A program made the translations under genes and the position numbers. The notes below the pieces were generated by a model. The model did not search any database and was not told the DNA's origin. It saw only the letters and a list, made by a program, of their open reading frames with translations. From Lunularia cruciata (taxonomy: Eukaryota; Streptophyta; Marchantiopsida; Lunulariales; Lunulariaceae): DNA of 64,000 nt. Below are positions 1 to 12,468 of the stretch, piece by piece (the stretch's first letter is position 1; every line of letters begins with the position of its first letter). Location of the stretch: positions 54,041,493-54,105,492 of the forward strand of contig OX419759.1 in NCBI GenBank assembly GCA_948567375.1, in the 5' to 3' direction.

Positions 1-2780
1 CAAAAAAGAGTAGATCATAAAATTGAGATACATCTTGGAAATACACCTCCTTATAAGGCCCATATCGACTATCACCTTAGGAGTTGGAAGCGTTTAAGGC
101 TCAAATCAAGGATATGTTGCAGAAAGGGTTTTATGCAACCCAATGTATTACCATATGGGGCTCTCATATTGTTTGTGAAGAAGAAGGATGGAATAATGTG
201 CATGTGCATCAACTACTGGGGACTGAATCAACAAACGGTGAAGAAAAAATATCAACTAAAATGCATGGATGACTTGTTTGATCAAATCAATGGGAGCAAG
301 GCACTTCACCAAACTTGAATTGCAGAGTGGTTACAACCAAATCAGGATTGCGGAAGAAGACATACAAAAAATGGCCTTTCAAACAAGGTATGGTCAATTT
401 GAGTACTTGGTGATGCCGTTTGGCCCCACCAATGCTCCAACCACTTTCATGAGTTTGATGAATGACGTATTTTGTCCGTACTTGGAGAAATCTATTGTCA
501 TTTTTCTTGATGACATCTTAGTCTATAGTAGGACATTGACAAAGCACAAGCAACACCTCAAAGAAGTCCTCTAGACTCTACAATAGAATCAATTGTATGC
601 CAAAATCTCAAAGTGCAAGTTTGGAAAATTTGAAGAAGACTACTTAGGGCATAGAGTAAGTGCGGAGGTATCCAAGTGTTAATAGATAAAATAGAGGTCA
701 TTAAAACATGGAGTGCTCCAAAAGATCAGACTCAACTCAAGAGTTTGTTGGGATTGATGGGGTTTTATTGTTGATTTGTCAAGGATTTCTCCAAGATTGC
801 ACAACCCTTGACTGCACTATTGGGCAAGGGGAAGAGGTGGATATAGGGAACCACTCAAGAATTTGCATTTCAAGAGTTGAAAGATACATTACTACATGCA
901 CCAATCTTGAAATGATATGACCCAAAACCTCCAATCAAGATGGCTACAAATGCATCAGGTGTAGCAATAGGAGCAGTCCTACAACAAGAATGGCAGGACG
1001 GATGACACCCTATTGTATATTTCTCTCATAAATTGCTACCAACATAATGCAACTATCACACCATCAAAGGAGAAGAGCTGGCCATTGTCCTTGCAACCAA
1101 GCATTGGAAGCACTATTTGGATGAGAAGGCATTTGTGGTAGAGACGGACCACAACCTTCTAGTCTACCTTGAGACACAAAAGGATCTTTCTTGTTGATAG
1201 ATTTGGTGGGCAAAATAGAGACAACAATTCAACATAACAATCAGATATATGGAAGGTAAGAAGCAACTTGCAGATGCATTCACTTCAATCCCAATGGCAA
1301 ACAATTTGGTGGTGGAAATCAAGTTGAACCCTGAATTCTGGCCCAAGATTCTTGCTACTACAAAAATTGATCCACAAATTATAGGTGCTCAATCATCCAA
1401 AGGCATCACAAACACCCTAGGACTCACCTTCCATGATGGTAGGTTGTGGATCCCATATGATGTGGATCTAAGAACCACCATCTTAGCAAAATGCCATGAG
1501 TTTACTATTGCAGGTCACGTTAGAATGGACAAGACCTTGGATGCAGTCAAATGCCATTATTATTGGCCCAAGATGAACAATGATGTGATGGAATATGTAT
1601 GGAGCTGCCTACTTTATCAACAAAATAAGGCTTCTAATCAAGCTCCCATAGGACTCCTCCAACCTCTCCACACTCCTACATAATGTTGGGAACGGGTAAG
1701 CATGGATATGGTTTGTGAATTGCCCAAGACCACCTTCAGGTTTGATTCCATCATAGTCTTTGTCAATTGACTCAACAAAATGATTCATGTACATCCTACC
1801 ACCAAGGATGTGATTGCTCCACAATTAGCTCAATTGTACTTAGGTGCAGTCTTTTCCTATCATGGCTTATTTCAAGTGCTCGTCACCAATAGAGGTACTC
1901 AATTCACTAGTTTGTTTTGGAGAACACTCTTTGGGTTCTTCAAAAGCAAATTGGCTATGTTCACAACTTATGATCAACGGATTGATGGACAAATAGAGAG
2001 GGAAAATCACACTATCAAAGATATACTTTGGGGCTTTACTCTGGATGAGCAAGAGAGTTGAGACACCTTACACCCATTGGTGGAATTTATGTACAACAAT
2101 TCAATGAATGCCTCCACATAAGTCACTCCGTTCTTCCTCATGTATAGAGAGCATCCTTTCGCACCTTCAATCTTGATGAAGGTCTGTCCGATGGCTACCA
2201 AGGTGGACTTTATCAACATTTTTGTTTCTAGAATCCAACAAGGGGTGGAGCACGCCAAGCACAAGTTATAGATCACCCAAAATCAGCAAAAGCAGCATGT
2301 AGATGCACACCACCAACACATGGAGTTCAATGTGAGAGATCAAGTTTGGTTGTCAACCACCAACTTCAAGTTAGTTGGTCTTCATAAGCTCAGACCTCGT
2401 TCCATTGGACCTTTCTCCATCTTGTGTTGCATCAGAGCTATGGCTTATCACCTCAAGCTCCTAGCACATATGAAGATCCACCTGGTGTTTCATGTTTCCT
2501 TATTACACTGACATACTCCTTGGTCACCCCACTTCTCTTCTATCCAAGAAAGTTGACCTTGTCCAACCTTGGTTGATGACATAGAGGAGTATGAAGTTGA
2601 ACGCATTCTACGGAAGTCCATCCATGGTAGTTGCCATCCACGTGTGGAATACCTAGTACATTGAAAAGGGTACCCCTTGTATGAGGTGACATGGGAGCCA
2701 ATAGCCAACTTGACCCACACATTAGTGTTATTGAAAACGGCTTCACAATGAGGATGTTACGGCTTAAAAGGAAGGAAGTT
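1..2780 (+). pseudogene. A1: decayed Ty3/gypsy chromovirus pol (RT, RNase H, integrase, chromodomain)
   Basis: Remnant of the polyprotein that copies and integrates a Ty3/gypsy retrotransposon; the left end runs off the window, so gag and protease are not seen. Order in the sequence: reverse transcriptase (about 1-700, with PYGALILFVKKKDG and catalytic FLDDILVYS near 500), RNase H (about 930-1260, [15 protein letters not shown] and ETDH), integrase (about 1400-2060, AGHVRMDKTL, then WGFTLDEQES at the end), and chromodomain (about 2570-2745, EEYEVERIL, KGYPLYEVTWEP). The integrase zinc motif has lost a cysteine (SCLLYQQNK where CxxC is expected). Several stops and frameshifts break the frame, so it is not functional. 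A purine run (AAAAGGAAGGAAG, about 2766-2778) just before the LTR fits the polypurine tract. Same family as A2 at 32.8-52.8 kb. Confidence 0.92.
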
Positions 2781-3365
2781 TGCAATACCAATAGCTAACA
2801 AATGATCTAGGGATGAAATTTGGTTTGGTAACATCTACAAGGATGTTATACATGAGGGACTTAGTAGATAAGCTAGAGGTATCACCAAAAAAGAACTTCT
2901 ACTAATAAGGTAGAAGCCAAAAATAGCCTAAAAACTTTAAAGCCATTTTCAAAGGCCTTAATGGATGAATTTGGCCTTGAAAATGCAATTGTTCTCTCCC
3001 TTAAGGATAAAATGCTTGCCTTCTCCCACCCATGATTTGTCTCATTGAGAGCGTTCTAATGGTACTGTACCCATGCAATTTTGAGCTTCCTACAAGAAGA
3101 CTCCTAGAGATTCCCTTTGGTCAAACTCATTTGGCCAACTAGATAGGATAAGGACTGACATGTCACCCATCCAAACAACAAATCCAAGGATGGAGCTCAC
3201 TATTAGGTCAGCAATCCATGTATCTGATCCAAGGGTGGAGCTTCCTTTGAGGGGATCCTCTTTGCTATATAATAAAGAGAAGATGCTCCTTTGTGGAATC
3301 GGAAGATTGAGTGTGAAACCTGTGTTTTCTCTCTTGAAGAGTTCTCTTGTCCTCAAAGTACTACA
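2781..3365 (+). mobile_element. A1 3' LTR
   Basis: Starts TGCAATACC right after the polypurine tract and ends AGTACTACA, close to the TGTAATACC...AGTATTACA ends of the other family A LTRs. It contains a TATATAATAAAG TATA-like stretch near 3268 and matches the LTRs at 24460, 40976 and 52197. At about 585 bp it lacks the ~157-bp internal duplication of the two solo LTRs. The 5' partner lies outside the window, so no target duplication can be tested. Confidence 0.88.
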
Positions 3366-4532
3366 CGTGTCTTTCTCCCTCATAAGCAATCAACCAGCAC
3401 ATAACACCTGACTAACAGACATAGGAATGTCTCCTCTTGCTTTTGCTATAGCCACCTAAAACAACTTAGTAAAACCACTAGAAGGATTATATGCCTAAAA
3501 GCAATCTCTAAGGTACTCATAAACCATCCTTGACAAGCCTCTTGAGGAAAGGCGAGGGGCAGTGCACAATGCTTATGCAAAAAATGACCTATCAAGACTA
3601 ATAATCTAAAACCTCTAGTGGTAGTCCTTTTATTGCTATAGGATGTAGTGAGCGTAGAGAAGATATAGTCTCATCAATAGGACTAGACATAGACAAAGGG
3701 TGTAGTGCTTGTGCTGCTCTACTAAACTCTCCCACTTGACCCAATGTTCTACACTATCATAATCAAGTGGACTTTGTGGTATTCCTTGGCAACGCCTATC
3801 TTCTAAACCGTGTGGCCCTCACAGACTCCTCCTAAAGGGCTGCCCAATCCCCCGCTTGAAATCAATGAAAGCTAGCAACTACCTCTCTATGCTAGGCATG
3901 TCTACCTCTAGCATAACAAAGACACCATCAAGGGAGTAAGAGGAATATAAACCATGCTAACTTGTCCTAGAGATCACGTGCCAAATGATCAAGTGGTAGG
4001 TGAAAAGCCTATCTAGCTTCATCATGGAGTGTGCAAGATAGCCTATGGAATATATGTGGACATGGAATACTACTCTCAATAAGCCAAAATGCAACCCACT
4101 TGAGAAGCTAACTACTCCCACAACTCAATCAATATCCTTGGAACTATCAACTAAGGGATAGAAGAAGCGTGCATAATCTCAAGTGTCACTATTAGCTGGT
4201 GTGAAGGACTGAGAGGCAAATGGTTATAGCTGCCTCTTGTCAAGATTGAAAGGCAACAGAAAGTTGAACTATGACTGTTTGACTATAAACATCAGAATTA
4301 CCTCGTAGTACAACTACAAGGTTTTGCCTAGGTTTGGTCCACCCATCTACATTTTCATTACTCACTTATGAGTGTAGTTCTACAATAGATGCAATAGCGG
4401 TCTATATGACACATTGTCTTTTTGGAGGATAGAGGATAGCTACCTATGATGCTATTAGGGACATAGTGTTTGCTATGGCACAAGCGAGTTGATAGTTGGC
4501 TTGGAGGGAAAGTTTGTATGCTTTGTAGACAA
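3366..4532. other. Unassigned sequence
   Basis: I see no open frame of useful length, no LTR ends and no similarity to the other families in this window. It is probably older, decayed repeat DNA. Confidence 0.5.
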
Positions 4533-4682
4533 AAAGTGTCAGGGCAGACTTATACTTGGTCCAAGTTGATCAAGTGACAATAGCGGATGTCTTGGTTATG
4601 GACTCTTAAAGTGTCAGGGCAGACTTATACTTGGTCCGAGTTGATCAAGTGACAATAGCGGATGTCTTGGTTACAGACTCTA
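4533..4682. repeat. Two-copy tandem duplication, 75-bp unit
   Basis: Positions 4533-4607 and 4608-4682 are near-identical head-to-tail copies starting AAAGTGTCAGGGCAG, differing at only about three bases. This points to a recent local duplication in otherwise decayed sequence. Confidence 0.9.
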
Positions 4683-4869
4683 AGCGTGATATAGTTTTGG
4701 AGGGAGTGATTACCCATCCCCCTAGATGGGCAGAAAATACAGCGGCAGCTCACAAGGTCTCCAAGTACAGGAGTATGCAACAAGGTCAGTTTTTTGTTCC
4801 TCTAGCCTTGGAGTTATATGGAGTGATAGACACAACGTTTGACACGTTTGACACGGAGTGCATGAGAGC

Positions 4870-5395
4870 TTATCATGTTAGGCGCTAGGTGGTACCACTC
4901 TCATTCTCATACTTTGTGGTATATTTTAGACACCGTGTGTCCATTGCTCTACATAAGCATTCGATACATTTGATAGGGAGGGCACGAGAGCTTATCATGT
5001 TAGGCACCAAGTGGTACCACTCTCACTCTCATACTCTGTAACATATTTTAGACAAGTGTGTACATTGCTCTACATAGTGCAATGGCTGGTGCTATCCATA
5101 GGAGAACAATCACACTAGGTGATGCTTCCTGGGATACTCCAGTTTTTGGTAGACCACTTATAATGTTAGGCACCGAGTGGTACCACTCTCACTCTCATAC
5201 TTCATAATATATTTTAGATAGCATGTGTCCATTGCTCTACATAGTGCACTCTCATATTTCATAACATATTTTAGATAACATGTGTCAATTGCTCTACATA
5301 ATGCAGTGGCGGGTGCAATCCATAAGAGAGCAATCACACTAGATGATGCTTCTTCGGATACTCTAGTTTTTTGTAGACCGTACTACTTGCATAAC
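4870..5395. repeat. Degenerate tandem repeat (3-4 units)
   Basis: The motif TTAGGC(G/A)C(T/C)..GTGGTACCACTCTCA recurs at about 4879, 4999 and 5166, with a partial unit near 5249. Each is followed by a variant of CATATTTTAGACA and CATTGCTCTACATA. Unit length varies from about 85 to 170 bp because the downstream part, with ATCACACTAG.TGATGCTTC, is present in only some units. No coding function is apparent. Confidence 0.8.
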
Positions 5396-6999
5396 TCAGT
5401 TATCTAAAGTGCATTAGTGCAGATTTCTCATTTAGACTCTATTGGGGCTTAACCCCATTTTACCTATTTGATCTCAGCCTTGTCTGGCTTGATGAGGGGC
5501 TTGATGACGGCATTCCCATCCTTAGTGTTTTCTACACGGTCTCTTTGGAGACCTTTTCGCCTCGTGATGTAGAAACTATTCTGCGCAGTTTGGCATCGAA
5601 TTCAGATTTTCATCACTTGAAAGTTTTTCTTTTTGGATATATTTTCTTGTTTCAAATCTTGTTCTGTCCTAGCACCATGACCTGCAAATGCACCTTTGTC
5701 CAAGAAAAAGGTTATGGTAATGGTAGAACTTAAAATGGTAAAAACATCGTCTCGTACCATCAGAGGTCGGAAGGATTTTATCTACCCACACATTCTCAAC
5801 CGATGGAATCATTGGTTGATATTGACTGCAGCTTGTAGAATTTCCATTAACCTGTTACATAGCATGACATTGCATGAAAAGACACTGTAGAAGGTTACTC
5901 GATAGATTGTGAGGTTGAACAGGAAGCCCACAGAACAAACACGCACCAAACCTTTCAGAGTTTCCAGTTACAGGTCTTTGTGTTTATCATTGTATTCGTT
6001 TTGAGTTCGCAAACCTGGCATATTTGGCAAATGTATGGATGAGTGCGTTCAAAGCCTGTACGATCAGAACGTGACCAAATCTCATTGTGATCAGAATTAT
6101 CAGACTGGATCAGTTATGATACATGAAGACGGAGGGTCAGGTCCCAGCTATGCTACGACCCTGAGGTAGAAATCTTTACTTCTATTCTAGTCTTTATGGA
6201 TGTTTTTATGAACCTTCGGTCGGTTATTGTCGATGACAGTAAACCAATTGAGAAAAATACACAATGATTGTGATAAGACGGTGAACAAAATAGATACACT
6301 TTTAAGCAGGTGTGATCTGTGAAGAGCAATCTATGTTTTCAATGAGTATTATCGGAATGATCTTTCAGAACTGAATCTGTACGTGAAATAAGAGACAAGC
6401 TGTATTTGTAATCAAGAGAATTTTACAAGTCCGAAATTCGACCTTTCAATTGTACTCCATAAACAAGCCCCTAAGACTACTGCGCCATTTTTGTATCTAT
6501 ATTTGTGGCATCTGTAACTTTTTGAGTCTAAGTTAAGGATTTTATTATACATCCAACAGCTTGAAGTGACAGATAGAATAGTAAAGATATCAGAGCTCCT
6601 CTGGGAAGCTTTGCCTGTATCTTCAAGAAAGTCTCGTATTCGCACGTAGACCTCAAGTTGCTAGCGCCTCTGTTTTCTTTGAGTATCGATCGTGGAGAGC
6701 TCGAGCGGACCATCAATCAAATAATTAACTCCAGGAATGGCATGGAAATGAACACAACTCGAACTCATCGCGCAACATGCTCCAGCTGACAAGCGGCCTC
6801 TTTCTCTTCTCTCGAGACGGAGATGACCAGTGTTCCTCTAAGAAAAACTCAGCATATTATATCGTTGCTCAAAACCAAAAAGGACCCGAAATGGCCATAA
6901 TTTGCACTCTTCAGCTACGGAAGCACTATAGTCCTTAATTTGGAAGAAGTATAGGTGAGGATCTGGAGGGAAATTCATGGCAGACGTTGCTCTAAACTC
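5396..6999. other. Unassigned sequence
   Basis: No recognisable transposon domain, RNA gene or convincing coding frame. Short open frames on both strands (for example - strand 6412-6716) have no motif I can name. Confidence 0.4.
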
Positions 7000-7314
7000 T
7001 CAAATATGCTCCTGCATCCTGTATGTTGAATTAGGGTTCTCCAAACTTGAAAATCCAGCAATTGCTGCACAGAAAAGAGCAGCTGCCACCACGATAGAGG
7101 ATGCATAGGTGTATCCAACCGCAGAAACTTGAAGTAAAGCAGCGGCAACCACGAAGAAGGATGCAGTGACGTAGCTCATAGTTAGCGATGGAGTCGATGG
7201 ATCCGAAAACAACAGGAATGAATCGCGTAAAAATTGGATCGGGGCTCTGCGGAACGATATCGATGGTTGATAGTCCAGCAGTTGATTCGATGACGGAAGT
7301 CCTGATTTCGTCAA
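7000..7314 (-). CDS. Hypothetical short ORF with two hydrophobic segments
   Basis: A 104-codon frame, not recognised. From an internal Met (about residue 46) the product would be a small protein with two alanine/valine-rich hydrophobic stretches (TASFFVVAAALLQV and ASSIVVAAALFCAAIAGF) separated by a few polar residues, like a membrane hairpin. The two stretches resemble each other, which suggests an internal duplication. No promoter, splice signals or homologous copy in the window support it, so it may be a chance frame. It lies directly downstream of another short frame on the same strand. Confidence 0.2.
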   Translation of the reverse strand: MTKSGLPSSNQLLDYQPSISFRRAPIQFLRDSFLLFSDPSTPSLTMSYVTASFFVVAAALLQVSAVGYTYASSIVVAAALFCAAIAGFSSLENPNSTYRMQEHI

Positions 7315-7315
7315 A

Positions 7316-7789
7316 CTATAAGTCGATGCGGATGTCCACTACTGATTGATCAAGACTCAAGAGCTCAATATGAATACACACCAAGACTATGTCAACACGC
7401 CAACCACAAGAATTTGACTCCTTAATGGTCTGTAGACACTTCGGGTGTTGGACCTCATGATGCATAAGTGGTGGAGCAGAGGAAGTCAGAGATAGAGAAG
7501 ACGAGACTGGAAAGACTTGGTGTTCGTCGTACATGCAGGCCTGGATATTGGTCTGGGAAGGTGGGTCCCAATATGATTGATACGAAATATAAGCACTTTT
7601 GACAATTTCAATACAAGGTGCTGAGTTCATCTTCGCTTCTAAGTTCGTCTCGAGCTTTCGGATTCGAGCTTTCAACTGAAGGCTGAAAAGGGTAGCTCTA
7701 TTCGCTTGTCTCCGCTTTCGCTTGATCATCGGATAAAGATTCTGTATTAAGTAGAGAGGTTGAGTGCTTCTGGATCCTTCTGTGGACAT
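7316..7789 (-). CDS. Hypothetical ORF, basic N-terminal helix
   Basis: A 157-codon frame. Residues ~20-55 are basic and look helical (MIKRKRRQANRATLF, then ARIRKLETNLEAKM); the rest is low in obvious motifs. I do not recognise it. It is followed within 2 bp by the hydrophobic frame at 7000-7314. It is longer than most chance frames in this non-repeat stretch but has no other support. It could be part of an exon or chance. Confidence 0.2.
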   Translation of the reverse strand: MSTEGSRSTQPLYLIQNLYPMIKRKRRQANRATLFSLQLKARIRKLETNLEAKMNSAPCIEIVKSAYISYQSYWDPPSQTNIQACMYDEHQVFPVSSSLSLTSSAPPLMHHEVQHPKCLQTIKESNSCGWRVDIVLVCIHIELLSLDQSVVDIRIDL

Positions 7790-8730
7790 GTACTCTGATG
7801 TAACCTATCTCATGACCTCTTAACCTGGCGAAGCCTCTAGTTCTTCTCATCGGACCCCACATAGACTATAGTTCTTCCTGACATGAAGCTGTTGTTCCCC
7901 CGATGACTCCGCCCCCAGATATTTTTGAGGATTCGAATATTTGTGGTCATTGGTATCTACTAACGGGCGCAACCAAAGCGTCTCAACGACAGGGGAATTT
8001 GAAAGGAGCTAGCCACACTACTTCCAGCTCGCGAACTACTTCGAAAAGGCTAGCTGCTGACTCATTGATCGGTTACCACCTGATATGCACGCGAATTCTT
8101 TAGCTTAATATTATACTCAAGCAGAGGGCAAACGCTGCCGGAAGATACCTGATCAGATTGGCTTTCATCACACTGGACTGGTTCTCTAACGGAGTCTAAG
8201 GTTCACGTACGCAGCTAGCTCTAGGTGGATTAGTTACTAAGAAACTGTTCAGGTGCTTCAGACCAGACTTTTGAGCGGATTGGTCGTTCTGTTCACGTCA
8301 ACTTTCTCCAGGTGAGTTCCTAAAGTAGCTACTCCTAGGTCGATGGTCCTAGTAGCCCGGGCAGGATAGTTTCCGGCCAGTTCAATCGCAAGTAAAGCAT
8401 GTGTTGAACGAGGGTTTCGTCTCCTCGGAGTAACTCGAAGTAAAGTCTGTTTAAAACGTATTGTTTTAAACATTACCGGCGTGTGACCGTAAAGTCGTGA
8501 TACTATGTCAACCACTGAACAAATTCCATTCATTCGTAATGTTAGATAAATACAGTTGGTGATCATAATACTACCTCACCAACCCAATCTTCCAGTGTGC
8601 GTGTAGATGGGGATGGGGATGTGGATCAGTAGATATTGAGTGGAATAGAGCACATACAGGAGAGGTCATCGAGTTCGTTCTGAAGTTGTTCGAAGCTTTG
8701 TGCTCTTCATCTCATAACGCCAGTGCCCTC

Positions 8731-8763
8731 CATCCCATGATGACTATCAGGCATCATGGGATG
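8731..8763. repeat. Perfect 12-bp hairpin
   Basis: CATCCCATGATG (8731-8742) and CATCATGGGATG (8752-8763) are perfect reverse complements around a 9-nt loop. It lies about 70 bp from the longer hairpin at 8835. Confidence 0.85.
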
Positions 8764-8834
8764 TATGGCAGTCGAAGTTCTTGGCTATTCTCTGAGTGTA
8801 CACCCGGTATTAGCTTAAAGTCAAGAAAGCATCT

Positions 8835-8914
8835 GTCAAGGAGAGGCTTGAAGTTCGAGAGAACTTCAAGAGAAGACTCTTGAAGTTCTCTCCAACTTTA
8901 AGCCTCTCCTTGAC
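8835..8914. repeat. Long near-perfect hairpin (37-bp stem, 6-nt loop)
   Basis: Arms 8835-8871 and 8878-8914 pair over 37 bp with two mismatches around the loop GAAGAC. The outer stem is GTCAAGGAGAGGCTT paired with its complement. It could be a small-RNA-producing foldback or a tiny foldback element; the very short loop is unusual for a plant miRNA precursor. No other copy is seen in the window. Confidence 0.85.
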
Positions 8915-11281
8915 TGACACAGTGTCACCTCGTGGGGAATCGATCACATGATAATCACATCATTGTTTCAAAACCCCCCTTAGCAGTTGATCCGGGAATG
9001 AAGTTCTTCTGCTTATTTTCTTTGCATTACAGTCTTTGCTTCCCATGTACCACGGCTGACAGGTTTTCAGCGAAGGAATCGTGATTGTCTGATTCAGGTG
9101 ATTGAACATCTTGTAACCAGCACGCACCACCTGATAGATGAAAACAACAAAGATATCACGTGGCTTTTGTAGCGCCAACTAGTTGTGTCAGGAAAATGAA
9201 AGCAGCACAATAGTCAAGAATTTTAGCAAGACTATAGAGTGCTTGAAAGGTTAAATCGTGAGTAGAAAGCGACCATGATAAGCAGTGAAATTCTTTTGTC
9301 CTTTAGGTCAGGTGCATGATCCTATCACCAGGAAACTGCGTAAAGGTTTACTACTGTACTCGAGTAACAAGAAACAGTTCAATGCACTTCATCACAGGTT
9401 CAAGCACTTTATTTAAGGAAATTCAATCACTTAAAAACCCTGCCTAGGTCAGCAGTACACAAAAGTCAGTTCATCGTTTATGAAAATAAAACCCACGATA
9501 TTGGTCTCAGCGCCAGGACCCATATCTTTTCTTCTGTTATCATGGTTTTGCTTTATTGGTATGGACCCACAGTACGGTTCAGAGCGCCACTATGAGTGTC
9601 CGGGATGCACACGCTGATACGGACCTTATAACGTAGTGCCGAGTGCAAACAAATTATCGTGGCATTTGATTCATTCACGCTTGAGAATCTGATGCTGGTA
9701 ACAGATGCTTAGCAACAGCTGCTATGATGTCCAAACTCCTTGAGTTCCAGCGAGATTGGAGATTTAAATTCAATCTGTTCTTTAACTTGCTTACTAAAAT
9801 CTTGATCCTAAACTAACCTTGAAAAATAGTAGCGGACGTAACCTCGCATTGATTCAGAAACAGTTAGCGGTTAAATCCCTTGGACTATTTATCCCACATG
9901 GAGGAGTTCTAACACGTACTTGGAAAAAAATCTGACGGTAGTGTCACTTTATAACGAAAGAGAGTGAGACTGTGAAGATGAAGAATGTTCCCCAGAATTG
10001 GGAGGTGCAATTGCCATCTTTTCTTGGTTCTGCAAGTCTGAACTTCATTATGGAAAGATTATGGTGCAGGGAATGTAAAGAGTCAGCCTTTTGGATATCC
10101 ACTATGTATTAAGAGGCATATTCCACTCAACTTGCCCCTAATAAGAGATCAAGAGATGAACAAGTAGAAAGTCGGAAGGTTCGGTTTGTGATCGTTGCCT
10201 GTTACTGTACGTGCAGTTATTCCAAGTTGATGGTGCATTCAGCTGACACTGACAGTCCTGTGCTGTGTCAATAATGTGTACGTGCAGAATGCGTGCTCTT
10301 GTCACGAACCCACAATTGTGTTGAGCATGTGCATGTCAATCTAGAAGACTCTAGTAGCGTGTGGATAATAGCTGACGGTGGTGATGAACCAAGCGCATTC
10401 CACTTGTCGCTCTGGTCACAACTTCGTACAATTGCTCTAGGAATCTTCTGCTTGTGCTTTGATGCCTATAGATGTCCAATATTGACTTTGACAACTTATG
10501 TCGTGTCACTGGTATCCTGCTAACTTGGCGCATGTTATCTCGTACTTACTAGGTTCAGATTTATAGGGATGATCTGACTTGGCGGTGGTAAAGTGTGTTG
10601 ATGATTTAAAGAGCTTGTGATTGTGAAGACCCACCGTAATCACTCTGCACACAAAACAACCACTAGCATCTCTATTCCTTGTTCATTCACTCTTCAGCAA
10701 TGTTACTTACTCACAAAGTGGCAGGAGGTCTCTATACCAAATTAGTTGCTCACAAAGTTATAAGAGGTCTCAATTGTAAAGGATCAAAAAGTAACTTCAT
10801 CCTTTCCTCAATAGGCCTTATATAGTTATTGGAGTGTTGCCGGTTAGCTTAGGCAGAAAGCATTTGAACATAAAAGAAACTCATTGAGAATAACAGTTGG
10901 TAGAGAATGGTTAGGACAGTTGATAGAGAATGCTTACAATAGGAGTCGCACTCAGCATACGTCTTAGAGAATAAAATGCGCCACATACTTACACAAAATG
11001 AAACAACACAATGATCACAAGGAATGTATCGAGCTTACTTCATTTACCTTCTCCTCTGAACAAGAAAACTCAAAAGAGGCCAAGTAGTATACCCCAAAAG
11101 AAAAGAAAAAGGAGTACAAGGCACCAAAAGTGCAGAATGGAAAAACAGCATGAGGTCCAAAGAAAAGGGGCAAAATCTCTATGCTTAGCAATGGCCTCAA
11201 AGCAAAACAAGGGGGCAAGAGACAATAGTCTATACTCAACTGAGTGATATAGTTCTTCTATTATGTTTTGCTTGTTATCAA
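8915..11281. other. Unassigned sequence
   Basis: No domain, LTR end or RNA gene that I can support. Two similar short phrases near 10715-10770 (CTCACAAAGT..AGGAGGTCTC and CTCACAAAGTTATAAGAGGTCTC) show a small local duplication. Confidence 0.4.
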
Positions 11282-11959
11282 TGACTTGACTGTGTCGTGC
11301 ATATATGCATAGCTACACAACATACATTGTTGTCAATATCATACACTATAGAAGCACAACTCACACATAAGTCATACATGGACTCTAAAATACCACAACA
11401 ATCAGTTTGGTTATGGTTAAATTTGAATCACTCTCAATCAGATCAGTGCTTGATCTGTCACTGAATAATCTGCCAACTACTAGGCACTGATTATAGTCAA
11501 GCCACACCCACTCTAGCTAAGAGAATCCAGGTGACGCTTGCCGGCCTTTGTACACCATAGCCAAGAACTCGAAGGCTTAACATCAAAGAAGTGAGCTCTC
11601 TGGAGCTACATTTTGAAACTATACTCCATGGACTTGAGCTAGGTCTCAAACCCTAACGGTCCCATTGACGGCACATCCAATAGTCCAAACAGTGCAAGTG
11701 ACGGTGGGCCCACCATGTAGTCAGTACCCCAAACACAAAATCTGTCCATCAACGAGTAGTCTATGAGTAACTACCAAAATACTCTTGACTACCAACACTA
11801 CTACTCCAGTGTTTGAGCAATCTAGGTGTAATGCAACAAAAATGGTGTGATAATTATCGTGCATATATACATCACCACACAACATACATCACTGTCAATA
11901 CTACACACTTTAAAAGCACAACTCACACATAAGTCATACATGGACTCTAAAGTGCCACA
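11282..11959 (-). mobile_element. G1 3' LTR (with ~114-bp direct repeats at its ends)
   Basis: On the - strand the unit begins TGTGGCACTTTAGAG at 11959, just after GCCAGCTAGGGTGGCAA. That flank matches the sequence (GCCAACTAGAGGAGCAAC) preceding the same unit in G2 at 61751, so this is the LTR of family G, not a stand-alone element. Positions 11846-11959 and about 11282-11397 are direct repeats of each other (CACAACTCACACATAAGTCA shared); about 450 bp lies between. G2 shows the same architecture. A small decayed frame beginning MAKNSKA (MGKNLKA in G2) runs antisense to G between the repeats. Confidence 0.75.
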
Positions 11960-12024
11960 ATTGCCACCCTAGCTGGCAGTGTTGTCAGGGAAATAATCTA
12001 CACGTGGCATTGGGGCCATTTGGT

Positions 12025-12360
12025 GTGTCTTTTTTTTATGTTATAGTGAACTTGGTATTTTTTTATGTTAACTTGGCATTTTTTTAATGTTATTTTGCCT
12101 TGGGAGTCATTTTATGTTACCTTGTCTTGGGGGTAATTTTTGTGTGCTATGGTAAAGCCTAGAGGTTGTTTTGTGTTGCTATAAGCTAGAGAGTTTTTTT
12201 AATGCTACATAGGCTCAAGAGTTATTTATGTTACTATACCTTGGAAGTATAATTTATGTTATCCTTGCCTTAGGAATATTTTTTGTTGTAGTAAGCCTAA
12301 AAGTTTGTTTTGTGTTATTGCAAGCCAAAAGTATTGTATGTTATAGTGAGCTCATGAGTT
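12025..12360. repeat. Degenerate minisatellite, ~30-38-bp unit
   Basis: Roughly ten imperfect units built on TTTATGTTA..CTTG.CTTGGGAGT follow one another (for example at 12056, 12110, 12227 and 12255). The + strand is T/G-rich. No frame or domain. Confidence 0.7.
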
Positions 12361-12468
12361 GGAGGTTACTGAAAGTAGGAGAGAGAGAGGACAAAAGGCT
12401 GGACAGGGGACAGAAAGGGGATTTTCTTGAAAGAAAAACTTGTGGTCTGCTTGGGCATAGGAGGAAAA

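Noticed and set aside
8835-8914. Bona fide miRNA precursor
   Set aside because: The stem is almost perfect and the loop only 6 nt; with no transcript or conservation evidence it is listed just as a hairpin.
11282-11959. Free-standing TRIM element
   Set aside because: First read as a TRIM because of ~114-bp terminal repeats, but in both copies it follows a family G polypurine tract, so it is called the G LTR; the TRIM fusion idea is kept only as a finding.
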